Source: Acidicapsa dinghuensis
Lineage (GTDB): Bacteria > Acidobacteriota > Terriglobia > Terriglobales > Acidobacteriaceae
Length of the DNA stretch: 64,000 bases
Assembly (NCBI RefSeq): GCF_025685685.1
Contig: NZ_JAGSYH010000005.1
Span: forward strand, 124,001 to 188,000
Reading direction: 5' to 3'
Positions 26,834-35,452 of the stretch are shown here, piece by piece. Position numbers and translations under genes: made by a program. Under the pieces are notes generated by a model. The model was not told the DNA's origin. It saw only the letters and a program-made list of their open reading frames with translations, and searched no databases. Every line of letters begins with the position of its first letter. Position 1 is the first letter of the stretch.

Positions 26834-26916
26834 GAGGCGCGACCCCTAAGATGAAATCCAGTCTCAAGTCTACTGGAAGCTACGGCCACTAGAGGAAGGG
26901 ATGGCGACAGACACGC

Positions 26917-27453
26917 TCAGGATGCAATCGATTCGTTAGCTGCAGCAGCCGGTTTAACGTCAAGCCAGACCAGGGCACGCGCAGCCTCCCTTTCTACGGG
27001 TTCCGAACCGTCCAGCCGCATCAGGCTGAGAGATTCCGTGGGATCCGGAGGCTCAAGCGTAGCGATTTGGCTGTCAAGCAGAGCCACAGGCATAAAGTGG
27101 CCAGGACGGTGCGTCATACGCTCAGCGAGAACGCTGCGCGGCGGGTCGAGCCAGACGAAACGAACCTCAGGGAGACGATCGATAAGACGCTGACGGTAGA
27201 CGCGTTTGAGAGCCGAGCATGTAAGAACACCGGATTTTCCCTGCTGCTGCCATTTGAGCATCGCAGTATGGAGCGCATCCAGCCAGGGCCAGCGATCTTC
27301 GTCTGTAAGTGGTATTCCGGCCGCCATTTTGGCACGGTTGGCCGCAGAATGATAATCGTCTGCTTCGGCATACTCCCAACCAGTAGCGGCAACCAGTTGT
27401 TGCGCAAGAACAGTCTTGCCGGAACCACTGACGCCCATGACGATAACGATCAT
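26917..27453 (-). CDS. gntK: Gluconokinase
   Basis: A 178-residue P-loop kinase that phosphorylates D-gluconate to 6-phosphogluconate for the pentose phosphate and Entner-Doudoroff routes. It has Walker A GVSGSGKT (7-14), EADDYHSAANRAKMAAGIPLTDEDRWPWL, the CSALKRVYR motif and RPGHFMPVALLDSQIATLEPP, all diagnostic of GntK. The start overlaps the stop of the upstream SCO1 gene in an ATGA arrangement, an unexpected pairing metabolically. No gluconate transporter is adjacent. Confidence 0.92.
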   Translation of the reverse strand: MIVIVMGVSGSGKTVLAQQLVAATGWEYAEADDYHSAANRAKMAAGIPLTDEDRWPWLDALHTAMLKWQQQGKSGVLTCSALKRVYRQRLIDRLPEVRFVWLDPPRSVLAERMTHRPGHFMPVALLDSQIATLEPPDPTESLSLMRLDGSEPVEREAARALVWLDVKPAAAANESIAS

Positions 27454-28370
27454 CCCTTTGTCTTCCCCTGAGGGTACAGTTTAGCCAAATCCGAGAGCAC
27501 CTGCTCGGGAGTCCAGTCATTGCCGTTATAAAACTGAACAACCTTACCGTCAGGACCGATGAGCGTCGTCGAAAGTGTGTGGCTTATGGTGCCGTCGGGC
27601 TCATTCGTCAGACCAACATCGAACCATTCAGCCATCGGCTTTAGCTTTTCCTGGGTAGCAACGGCAAAATCCCAGTGCGAAAAAGCTTTGGGAGCCTCGG
27701 ACCCCATGTATTCTTCGCCATAGGCTTTTAAACGAGCTGGGGTGTCGTGGCCCGAATCAAAGCTGGCGCACAGCAGATGCGTCTTCGCATACAGGGATGG
27801 GTTGGCAGCAAGAGACTTTTCAATGGCGGCGAAGTTATGAGTCACACGAGGACAAAAATCCGGCAGAGGGCAGCGAGTATAGATAAATGTGATGAGAAGC
27901 GCTTTACCGCGAAACTGATCCAGATGGATTGAGCGGCCGTCTTCGTTCGTGAGGCGAAAGTCTGGAACTTTATCGCCCGACTCGGGTACATGATACTGCA
28001 CAGCCGGCTTGTAATCGGGTTTAGCCTGGCCCACAACAACAAAGTGATCGACCACGACATCACCAGCCGGATTCTTGGGAACCATCACATCGGCGTTGAC
28101 TACATCGCCTGGGTGCAGTTCGCCAATAATACCGGGATCACGGAGCTTGTAAGGCATGGTCATCGCCTCCATGAAGCCCGGAATAGCCTGGTGATCGATC
28201 GTGACTTCCCCAGTTGCGGAATTGGAAGAGACGATCTTCCCGTGCAAGGGATAGACGGTAAACTGCGAATCATCATCGGGCTGCACCGCAGGAGCAGGTC
28301 GATGACAACCTGTAACAACAATCAGCAGAATAATGGCCAGAATGCCAAGAGGAAATGACCGCAGCTTCAC
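27450..28370 (-). CDS. SCO1/SenC lipoprotein with N-terminal CusF-like copper domain
   Basis: A 306-residue predicted lipoprotein (lipobox VVTGC22). Residues about 38-112 resemble CusF/CopK-type copper-binding domains, with IPGFMEAMTMPY supplying Met67, Met70 and Met72. Residues about 130-300 are a thioredoxin-fold SCO domain with C167-PLPDF-C173 and the copper-ligand His264 in TISHTLST. SCO proteins deliver copper to the CuA site of cytochrome oxidase or act as thiol reductants. The fusion suggests copper capture and hand-over in one chain. No oxidase genes lie in the window. Confidence 0.86.
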   Translation of the reverse strand: MKLRSFPLGILAIILLIVVTGCHRPAPAVQPDDDSQFTVYPLHGKIVSSNSATGEVTIDHQAIPGFMEAMTMPYKLRDPGIIGELHPGDVVNADVMVPKNPAGDVVVDHFVVVGQAKPDYKPAVQYHVPESGDKVPDFRLTNEDGRSIHLDQFRGKALLITFIYTRCPLPDFCPRVTHNFAAIEKSLAANPSLYAKTHLLCASFDSGHDTPARLKAYGEEYMGSEAPKAFSHWDFAVATQEKLKPMAEWFDVGLTNEPDGTISHTLSTTLIGPDGKVVQFYNGNDWTPEQVLSDLAKLYPQGKTKG

Positions 28371-28499
28371 AGTTCAGTCTACTACCGGGTTTTGGTCTCT
28401 CTGATTAAGATCGGAATACGCCAGCGTCAATAGCCCATACGCCTTACCATGAAAAATTGAGACGCAGAGGACATCTTCGTCAAAGGAAGCTGAGATCGG

Positions 28500-31268
28500 A
28501 TGGATGCGGACAAAAGCCCGGAGATGCAGAATCCAACTAGCTCTATTTTCAGCCGGCGCAATGCGAGGTTAGAAACATGGCTCGCCCGCAACGGCATGGT
28601 GTTGGCGGCGAGTGAGCGCACCGCTCGTTCGCTTGCTGCGGATCTTGACGCAGAACGGTTACGCGAAGGACTGCAGGCATGGCCAACATCCGCCATCTAT
28701 GCCTGGGATCGCTGGATCGCAGAGGAATGGCACGCACGCAACAGAGATGGACGCATGCTGCTGCAGCCTTTGCAGGAGCGCGCTCTTTGGATGCGAGCGA
28801 TTAAACAAAGACACAACGGAGAGTTGACGCTGTCCGCTGGCCGATTGGCGGCAATGGCGCAATCAGCGTATCGGCTTTTGTGCGGGCATGCTCCTAATTC
28901 ATTGGCACGAGGAGCACGGTCGGGATGGACCAATGATGCTGCGGTCTTCAGCGAATGGATGGATGCTTTTGAAAAGCTGTGCCGCGAAGAAGACGCAATC
29001 AGCCCAAGCAGGTTGACCATCGAGGTCGCCTCCTTGTTACGAAAAGAACAGAAAAGCACGCCGAATCCTCCTCTGCTGCTCATCGGATTCGATCGCCTGA
29101 CGAGCGCGCAGGAGTCGCTGCTGGATGCCTGGGGCGAGTGGGCGACCGACCGGTCGGACATGCCGGGAGCGGGGCGTTACGTCGCAACTCACGATGCAAA
29201 AACGGAGATTGAGGCATGTGTTCGCTGGATTCGCGAACAGATGGAACAATCACATTCCACGCGCCTGATGGTGATTGCGCCCAATCTTGCGGAGCGCCGC
29301 GGAGTGTTGGAGCGTACACTCCGCGCGGAATCGCAAAACGGAGCAGCGATTGATTTTGAGTTCTCTCTCGGTGTTCCACTGCAACGAATGAGCATTGCGC
29401 GAAGCGCCGGAATGCTGCTGCGGTGGCTGAGCGAGCCGATAACAGAGACAGAGTTGGATTGGCTGCTTGGCTGCGGGCATCTTGCAGTGAGTGCGGAAGA
29501 AGAAACTGGCCTGCAGTCAGTGATGCTCGAAATTCGGCATCGCGAGTGGTCCAGCCCCGCATGGGGGCTGGAAGAATTTATCGCGGCTGCGGAACATTGG
29601 GCTGGGCGAGCGAACTCCGCAATTGCTATATCCGCGGTAAATACGCTGCATTCTCGAATTGATGCCGTGCACGCAATGCTGCAAGTTACACCGCAAATGC
29701 AGAGCCCGCGCGCCTGGGCCGAGGATGCGCGGCGCTTACTAGACCTGCTTGGCTGGCCTGGATTCATACCTCTGGATAGCGTTGCTTATCAATCTCGGGA
29801 ACGATGGGAAAAGGTTCTGGAAGATTGCGCCGCGCTTGGCTTTGATGGTTCACGAATGACATGGAGCGAGTTCGCAACTACTGCGGAAGATGCTTGCAAA
29901 GAATCTGTATTTGCAGCCGAATCGGAGAATCCTCGCGTGCTGATTATGGAACCATTGGAATCCGCCGGACAATTAGCAGACGCGATCTGGTTTCTGGGTG
30001 CGGAGGAACGAAGCTGGCCCGCGCAGGGACAACCGCATCCACTGCTGCCTGTCGGTTTGCAGCGCAGCTCAGGCATGCCGCATGCCAGCTTGCGCGAAGA
30101 TTGGGAGATCGCCGAACGAGTAACAAAGCGAATTCTCGCGTCGGCCAGAAGCATTGTTTTCAGCTATGCGAAACGAGATGGTGAGGCAGAGCAGCGCCCC
30201 TCGCCGATTACGCTCGCCATAGCCGGAGAGTGTATCGAGGTGAAGCAACACGCAGATGTTCTGTCGGCACACACCGATCGAACAGAAGTCTTTGAAGATG
30301 CTCCTCTGCTTCCATTCCTCAACTCTGAACTGCCGGGTGGTTCGCGAAGCCTGACACTGCAATCGCTTTGCCCATTCCAGGCCTTTGGCGTTGTGAGACT
30401 GCGGACTGAAGATGATCGGCGCACCAACCCGGCGCTGACACCAAGTCAGCGCGGACTGCTGCTCCACGCAGTGATGCGTAAAGTCTGGGATTACAACCAT
30501 GCAGGTGGAATCTCCGATCTGGAGAGCCTGTTGGCAGTTCCCGATCTACGCAAATTTGTTTCTGACATCGTGAAAGCAGTGATGCGTGAAACCTTCGATC
30601 CTCGGCGTGCTAACGCATTTCCCAATCGGTATCCCCAACGGTATCTGGAATTGGAAAGCGAGCGGTTGACACGGCTGGTTACGGAGTGGCTGGAGTACGA
30701 GCGAACACGTCTGCCTTTCACAATCGCTGGCACCGAACAAGAAGCAGAGGTGATGCTCGGAGGATTGAAGCTGCGCTTGCGGCTTGATCGCGTGGATATA
30801 CTTCCGAATGGTAGCCGGTTGATTCTCGATTACAAGACCGGGCTGGTAAACCCCAAAGACTGGGACGGTGATCGGCCTGAGGATGTTCAGTTGCCTCTGT
30901 ATGCATGCTTCGCTGCTCCTGACAACCTGGAAGGGCTGCTGTTCGCGCAGATGGCTCCCGGAGATATGCGGTTCAAGGGGCGAGTCCGCAATGCCGCCGC
31001 AAGCTTGAACGCAACCCTGAAAGGAACCTCAGGGCTTGTCAAAGACAAGCTGACTTCCCAACAGCTTGATGACTGGAAGCAGCGCATCGAGGAGCTTGCC
31101 AACGACTTCGTTGAAGGCCGAGCCAACGTCGATCCCAAAGATGTCGACAAAACCTGCGCGCGTTGTCATCTGCATGCCGTATGCCGCATCTACGAGAATC
31201 TGCCCGATGATGTATGGCATGAGATAAGCGATGAGGACTCTGCAGACGAGGGCAATCAAGATGAGTAA
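28500..31268 (+). CDS. AddB-like nuclease subunit (TIGR03623-type) with Fe-S motif
   Basis: A 922-residue protein resembling the probable DNA repair proteins paired with AddA/RecB-like helicases. The N-terminal two thirds look like a degenerate superfamily-1 helicase without a recognisable Walker A. The C-terminal third is a PD-(D/E)XK nuclease with RLDRVDILPNG...LILDYKTG and QLPLYA. C624, C886, C889 and C895 have the C...CxxCxxxxxC layout of the AddB iron-sulfur staple. With the downstream helicase it should process double-strand breaks. It overlaps that gene by eight bases. Confidence 0.82.
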   Translation: MDADKSPEMQNPTSSIFSRRNARLETWLARNGMVLAASERTARSLAADLDAERLREGLQAWPTSAIYAWDRWIAEEWHARNRDGRMLLQPLQERALWMRAIKQRHNGELTLSAGRLAAMAQSAYRLLCGHAPNSLARGARSGWTNDAAVFSEWMDAFEKLCREEDAISPSRLTIEVASLLRKEQKSTPNPPLLLIGFDRLTSAQESLLDAWGEWATDRSDMPGAGRYVATHDAKTEIEACVRWIREQMEQSHSTRLMVIAPNLAERRGVLERTLRAESQNGAAIDFEFSLGVPLQRMSIARSAGMLLRWLSEPITETELDWLLGCGHLAVSAEEETGLQSVMLEIRHREWSSPAWGLEEFIAAAEHWAGRANSAIAISAVNTLHSRIDAVHAMLQVTPQMQSPRAWAEDARRLLDLLGWPGFIPLDSVAYQSRERWEKVLEDCAALGFDGSRMTWSEFATTAEDACKESVFAAESENPRVLIMEPLESAGQLADAIWFLGAEERSWPAQGQPHPLLPVGLQRSSGMPHASLREDWEIAERVTKRILASARSIVFSYAKRDGEAEQRPSPITLAIAGECIEVKQHADVLSAHTDRTEVFEDAPLLPFLNSELPGGSRSLTLQSLCPFQAFGVVRLRTEDDRRTNPALTPSQRGLLLHAVMRKVWDYNHAGGISDLESLLAVPDLRKFVSDIVKAVMRETFDPRRANAFPNRYPQRYLELESERLTRLVTEWLEYERTRLPFTIAGTEQEAEVMLGGLKLRLRLDRVDILPNGSRLILDYKTGLVNPKDWDGDRPEDVQLPLYACFAAPDNLEGLLFAQMAPGDMRFKGRVRNAAASLNATLKGTSGLVKDKLTSQQLDDWKQRIEELANDFVEGRANVDPKDVDKTCARCHLHAVCRIYENLPDDVWHEISDEDSADEGNQDE

Positions 31269-34200
31269 TGCAGATAACTTTGCTGTTTCTGTCCCGCCCA
31301 CCGATCCTCACCCGCCGCCAGATGCAAGTGAGCGCAGCCACGCGCTCGATCCTGCACAGTCGTTTCTGGTGCAGGCTCCTGCCGGGTCAGGAAAAACATA
31401 TCTGCTGACACAGCGGTTCCTGCGATTGTTAGCCGAAGTGGAATCACCAGACCAGATCGTAGCAATTACATTCACCAAGCCTGCCGCCGCTGAGATGCGA
31501 AACCGCATATTAGACGCGCTGGAGACGGCCGCGCGTCCATTCGATGGAACAGGCCGCGACGAAAATCTCACAGCTCTCGCAGCGCGCGCGCTGGAGCGAT
31601 CGGAACAACTCGGCTGGCAACTGCTTCGCCAGAATGCACAGCTTCGGATACTCACAATCGACGCTTTCTGCCGAAGTCTCGCGCTACAAAGTCCTTTGAG
31701 CTGGGGCATGTTGTCCGGGCTGGGTGGGCAGCTTGAAATGGCTGAAGATCCAGGGCAGCTTTACCGGCTAGCGGCACGGCGAACAGTAGAGGCGATTGCA
31801 CGCGAGGATTCTCCCGCGCGGCCATCGGTTGAGGCTCTGTTACGCTGGCGCGATAACAACTGGAACGACGTCGAAGACCTCATAGCTGAGATGCTGCAGG
31901 CGCGTAGCCGCTGGTTTCAGGACTTTGTATTTGCGCACAACATAGACTGGGCTGCGCTCCGGCAAAGACTGGAACAGCCGTTTCGACGTGGAGCCCTGAA
32001 AAGTCTTGAACGATTCATTACACTGCTCGACCAAGCGCCGGATGGGCGTGACCGAATATTGACGCTTGCGCGCTCTGCCTGCGAAACACCGGGAGATTCT
32101 TCTCCTTACGAACTCGCGGAACTGGTAGATCTGTCTAGTTCATTCACATCGGAAGATGGCCAGGAGGAAGCTCTTATTCTGGAGAGCGCAGTCTCCGAGT
32201 TTCGATGCATTGCGAAGTTCCTGCTCAACAACGATGGGAACTGGAGAAGACCAGGCGGATTAAACAAGAACCATGGCTTTCCATCCACAACCGACGGCAA
32301 GCTGCAGAAAACCCGGTTCAGCGAATTAACCTGCGATCTGGACAACGTGCCAGGGCTTCGCGAGGCACTGGCTGAGTTTGCCGGCGGCCTTCCCCTGCGC
32401 TACTCAGACGAGGAGTGGGAACTGGTCAGGCATTGCTTTGCAGTGCTGCGCGAAGCAGCGGGGCAATTGCACGTAGTATTTGCTGAATCCGGCACCGTCG
32501 ACTACACCGAAGTGGCGCAGATGGCATTACGAATCCTCGCCCCGGAAAACGGCTACCCCTCCGACCTGGCAATCCGGCAGGCAGACGGAGTCAGACATCT
32601 GCTGATCGATGAATTCCAGGACACTAGCCGTTCCCAATACGAATTGCTGACACGGCTGATTGCAGCGTGGCCGGAACGCGAAGGCCGCAGCTGCTTCTGC
32701 GTTGGCGATCCAATGCAATCGATCTATGGTTTCCGTGAGGCCGAGGTCGAGCTCTTCGAGCGAATGAAGCGGTTCGGTCTTCCCGCTGGCCGGGAAGCAG
32801 GCGATGATCCGTATGAATTTACCTTTGTGCCACTTCGCGCGAACTTCCGCACGACACGCAGTCTCGTCGACGACTTGAACGACAGGTTCGCGGAAATCTT
32901 CGCCGCATCCGAAGGCGGAGTACCATTTTCTCCGGCAGAGGCGGTGCGCACCGATGGATCGCAAGCGCGAGCCGAATTACATCTGGAATTTACTCGTGCC
33001 GGCAAAGCCGCACTCATCCCGGCACTGAGCAACCCCGATACTTCGAGCGCACAGGCAACAGCTCATGCGCAATTAACTCAGATCGTAGAGCTCGTCCGAT
33101 TGCGATTGGCAGAGGCTTCGGTGCAAGGGCTGCAACGCTTTCGCATTGCAGTGCTGGGGCGAAAACGCAAGTCGCTGACGCCGATTGCCGAAGCTCTCAC
33201 GAAAGCAGGTATTCCCTTTCGCTCGGTTGATGTCGTGCCACTGCAAGAGCGATCTGAAGTCGTCGATGCACTATCCCTGGCCCGCGCATTGCTACATCCA
33301 GCAGATAGGACGGCGTGGCTTGGAGTGCTCCGCGCGCCTTGGTGCGGATTGAGTCTTGCCGAGCTTTACCTGTTGACCTCGGATGACGATGAGACTATTA
33401 ACGGAACCCCTATACCGGAACTGCTGCGAGCGCGGCTTCCTCTCCTCGCAGCAAACGAAGCGCTCTCGGCCAGAGCGATTGAAGCCACCACACGCGTAGC
33501 GCAGGTGTGCAACGAAGCCACGGCTTCGCGTGCTGCAGCGGGCTCTCTGTCGCTGGGAACATGGCTCGAGTCTGTGTGGCTCGCGCTCGGTGGAGCAGAC
33601 ACAGTAAATCCAGAACAGGCCGAAAACCTGCGCGTATTGTGGGCAGCTCTCGATGGGCTCCCCGAAGGTGAAATGGATCTATGCGGGCCCGCGCTCGATG
33701 CCGCGCTAAGAGATCTCTATGCTCAACCCGATCCACTGGCGAACAGTGAGTTTGGCGTACAGCTCATGACGATCCATAAATCAAAGGGGCTGGAGTTCGA
33801 AGTTGTCATTGTTCCAGATCTTGATGCACCGGAACGCGCTGGCCAGAGAGAAATGATGGCATGGCTCGAGCGAGGATTAGCCGAACCCGGGTCAGGCGAA
33901 GAGCATACCAGCGAATTTCTCGTAGCGCCGATTCAGGCAAAAGGAACCAAGGCCGGTGCAACGAAAAACTGGGTGGCCAAAGCAAAACGCGAACTGGAGC
34001 GTCAGGAAGCCAAGCGGCTGCTTTATGTCGCCGCTACCCGCGCACGAGAAGAATTGCACCTGTTTGCACGGCCCCGATTTCAAGTGGACAAGAAAACCGG
34101 AGAGCGGAAACTGGCCAGTCCAACAGGGCTGCTGGCCACCGCATGGCCTGCGATTGAGGATGAAGTACTTGGACGATTTGCCGCATGGGACACGAATTTC

Positions 34201-35091
34201 CAGACTGCCGATCAAGCAATCGCACTGCCCGCGCTGGCCGCAGCAGCAGATGTTGCAGATATGGGCGGCATAGTCATTCCTTTCCCGCCTTCGGTGCGGC
34301 CCACAAGATCGACTCAAGTGCGCAGGTTACCGGAAGGCTACACTGCTCCTCGGTTACGGTCGGCATCCCAATCCGGACGTGGATCGGGAGCGAGCAGGCC
34401 AGCGGACGGTCTAGCTGAGGACTCCGCATTCTCATATTCCCGAACTGAAGGCGGACTTGCGTCCCGGGCTCTGGGAATAGCGATTCACACTCTGCTCGAA
34501 CACGTGAGCATGCTTCGTGTGACATTATCCGCGGAAGAAGCTGCCGCCGCAGTGGCAAACCTCTTGCCAGGTGTCGTTGCACAGGCAAGGCACACGGGAC
34601 TTACACACATAGAAGCGCTGCAACTCTCAGACAAAGCGCTGGATATCGCACAGCGCCGCTCACTTGAACCTCTGGGCCGATGGATTCTTGCTCCGCATGC
34701 AGAAGCGCTCAGCGAAGCTCGCTGGACCGGCACAACAGGACGCGCAGCGAGCGCCGCAAAGGCGATCCGCAATCTGCGTGCCGACCGCGTATTTCGAACC
34801 ATCGAGATGCCTCCGTCCGAGGGGAATTTTCGCGCACCCGACGAACCCAACTCCGATCCCGTGTGGTGGGTCATCGATTACAAGACGAGTCACGCAGAAA
34901 ACGCTGATTTGAGTCAGACGGCTGCGCGCTCAGCCTTCCTGGAGACACACCGCAAGCAACACCACGAGCAACTGGAGGCATATGCACGTTTCTTGCGGGC
35001 GCTGAATGACGCTGCGGGAGAACCCAGCTCGCGCATTCAAGCTGGTTTGTTCTACTCCGTTCTCGGCCTGTTCGACTCCTGGGAAATATAG
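31261..35091 (+). CDS. AddA-like UvrD/Rep helicase-nuclease
   Basis: A 1276-residue SF1A helicase. It has Walker A APAGSGKT (39-46), motif Ia ITFTKPAAAEM, motif II LLIDEFQDTS, motif III VGDPMQSIYGFREAE, motif V LMTIHKSKGLEFEVVIVPDL and motif VI LLYVAATRAREELHLF. A C-terminal PD-(D/E)XK nuclease ends with WWVIDYKTSHAE and the HxxQLEAYARFL helix. ATG 31261 overlaps the upstream stop as ATGAGTAA and is preferred to 31231. Together the pair forms the RecBCD/AddAB counterpart that resects DNA ends for RecA loading. No recD-like gene follows. Confidence 0.87.
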   Translation: MSNADNFAVSVPPTDPHPPPDASERSHALDPAQSFLVQAPAGSGKTYLLTQRFLRLLAEVESPDQIVAITFTKPAAAEMRNRILDALETAARPFDGTGRDENLTALAARALERSEQLGWQLLRQNAQLRILTIDAFCRSLALQSPLSWGMLSGLGGQLEMAEDPGQLYRLAARRTVEAIAREDSPARPSVEALLRWRDNNWNDVEDLIAEMLQARSRWFQDFVFAHNIDWAALRQRLEQPFRRGALKSLERFITLLDQAPDGRDRILTLARSACETPGDSSPYELAELVDLSSSFTSEDGQEEALILESAVSEFRCIAKFLLNNDGNWRRPGGLNKNHGFPSTTDGKLQKTRFSELTCDLDNVPGLREALAEFAGGLPLRYSDEEWELVRHCFAVLREAAGQLHVVFAESGTVDYTEVAQMALRILAPENGYPSDLAIRQADGVRHLLIDEFQDTSRSQYELLTRLIAAWPEREGRSCFCVGDPMQSIYGFREAEVELFERMKRFGLPAGREAGDDPYEFTFVPLRANFRTTRSLVDDLNDRFAEIFAASEGGVPFSPAEAVRTDGSQARAELHLEFTRAGKAALIPALSNPDTSSAQATAHAQLTQIVELVRLRLAEASVQGLQRFRIAVLGRKRKSLTPIAEALTKAGIPFRSVDVVPLQERSEVVDALSLARALLHPADRTAWLGVLRAPWCGLSLAELYLLTSDDDETINGTPIPELLRARLPLLAANEALSARAIEATTRVAQVCNEATASRAAAGSLSLGTWLESVWLALGGADTVNPEQAENLRVLWAALDGLPEGEMDLCGPALDAALRDLYAQPDPLANSEFGVQLMTIHKSKGLEFEVVIVPDLDAPERAGQREMMAWLERGLAEPGSGEEHTSEFLVAPIQAKGTKAGATKNWVAKAKRELERQEAKRLLYVAATRAREELHLFARPRFQVDKKTGERKLASPTGLLATAWPAIEDEVLGRFAAWDTNFQTADQAIALPALAAAADVADMGGIVIPFPPSVRPTRSTQVRRLPEGYTAPRLRSASQSGRGSGASRPADGLAEDSAFSYSRTEGGLASRALGIAIHTLLEHVSMLRVTLSAEEAAAAVANLLPGVVAQARHTGLTHIEALQLSDKALDIAQRRSLEPLGRWILAPHAEALSEARWTGTTGRAASAAKAIRNLRADRVFRTIEMPPSEGNFRAPDEPNSDPVWWVIDYKTSHAENADLSQTAARSAFLETHRKQHHEQLEAYARFLRALNDAAGEPSSRIQAGLFYSVLGLFDSWEI

Positions 35092-35452
35092 CCCCCCCAT
35101 TTTGTGGAAATTTTGCTGCCGTCCCCCGGTTGCAAGAAAGAAACGCAACAAAATCTCCCCTCCCGTGTCTAAGGTCAGCAGACAGACGGAGTCACATCCT
35201 TCTCCCCCGTTTCTTCTCGCAGCCAGGGCGGCTCAATAGCGTGGATGTAGACGGGATACTCCGACTTCCGTCTAAGTCTATTGAATCGTTTTCGGAAGAC
35301 CGGTTGAGGCGAACCAGCCGCCAACTGGGCGTTCCCGTTCGCACCTTCTCGCTCTGCACAATAGATGTGTCGTTTATTTCTGTGCTCGAAACAGGCAGAG
35401 AAACGGCATTCAGTGAATGACTGTATTTACCTACTGGCTTGCAGGGAAGGCT
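35092..35452. other. Long intergenic leader before the sedolisin gene
   Basis: A 361-base stretch without a convincing gene. Two GTCTAAG heptamers (35167-35173 and 35270-35276) look like the -10 element of ECF-type promoters, the first with a CAAC about 17 bases before it. Neither is certain. A C-rich run follows the helicase stop. The last 30 bases carry the ribosome binding site GGGAAGG of the sedolisin gene. Confidence 0.35.
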
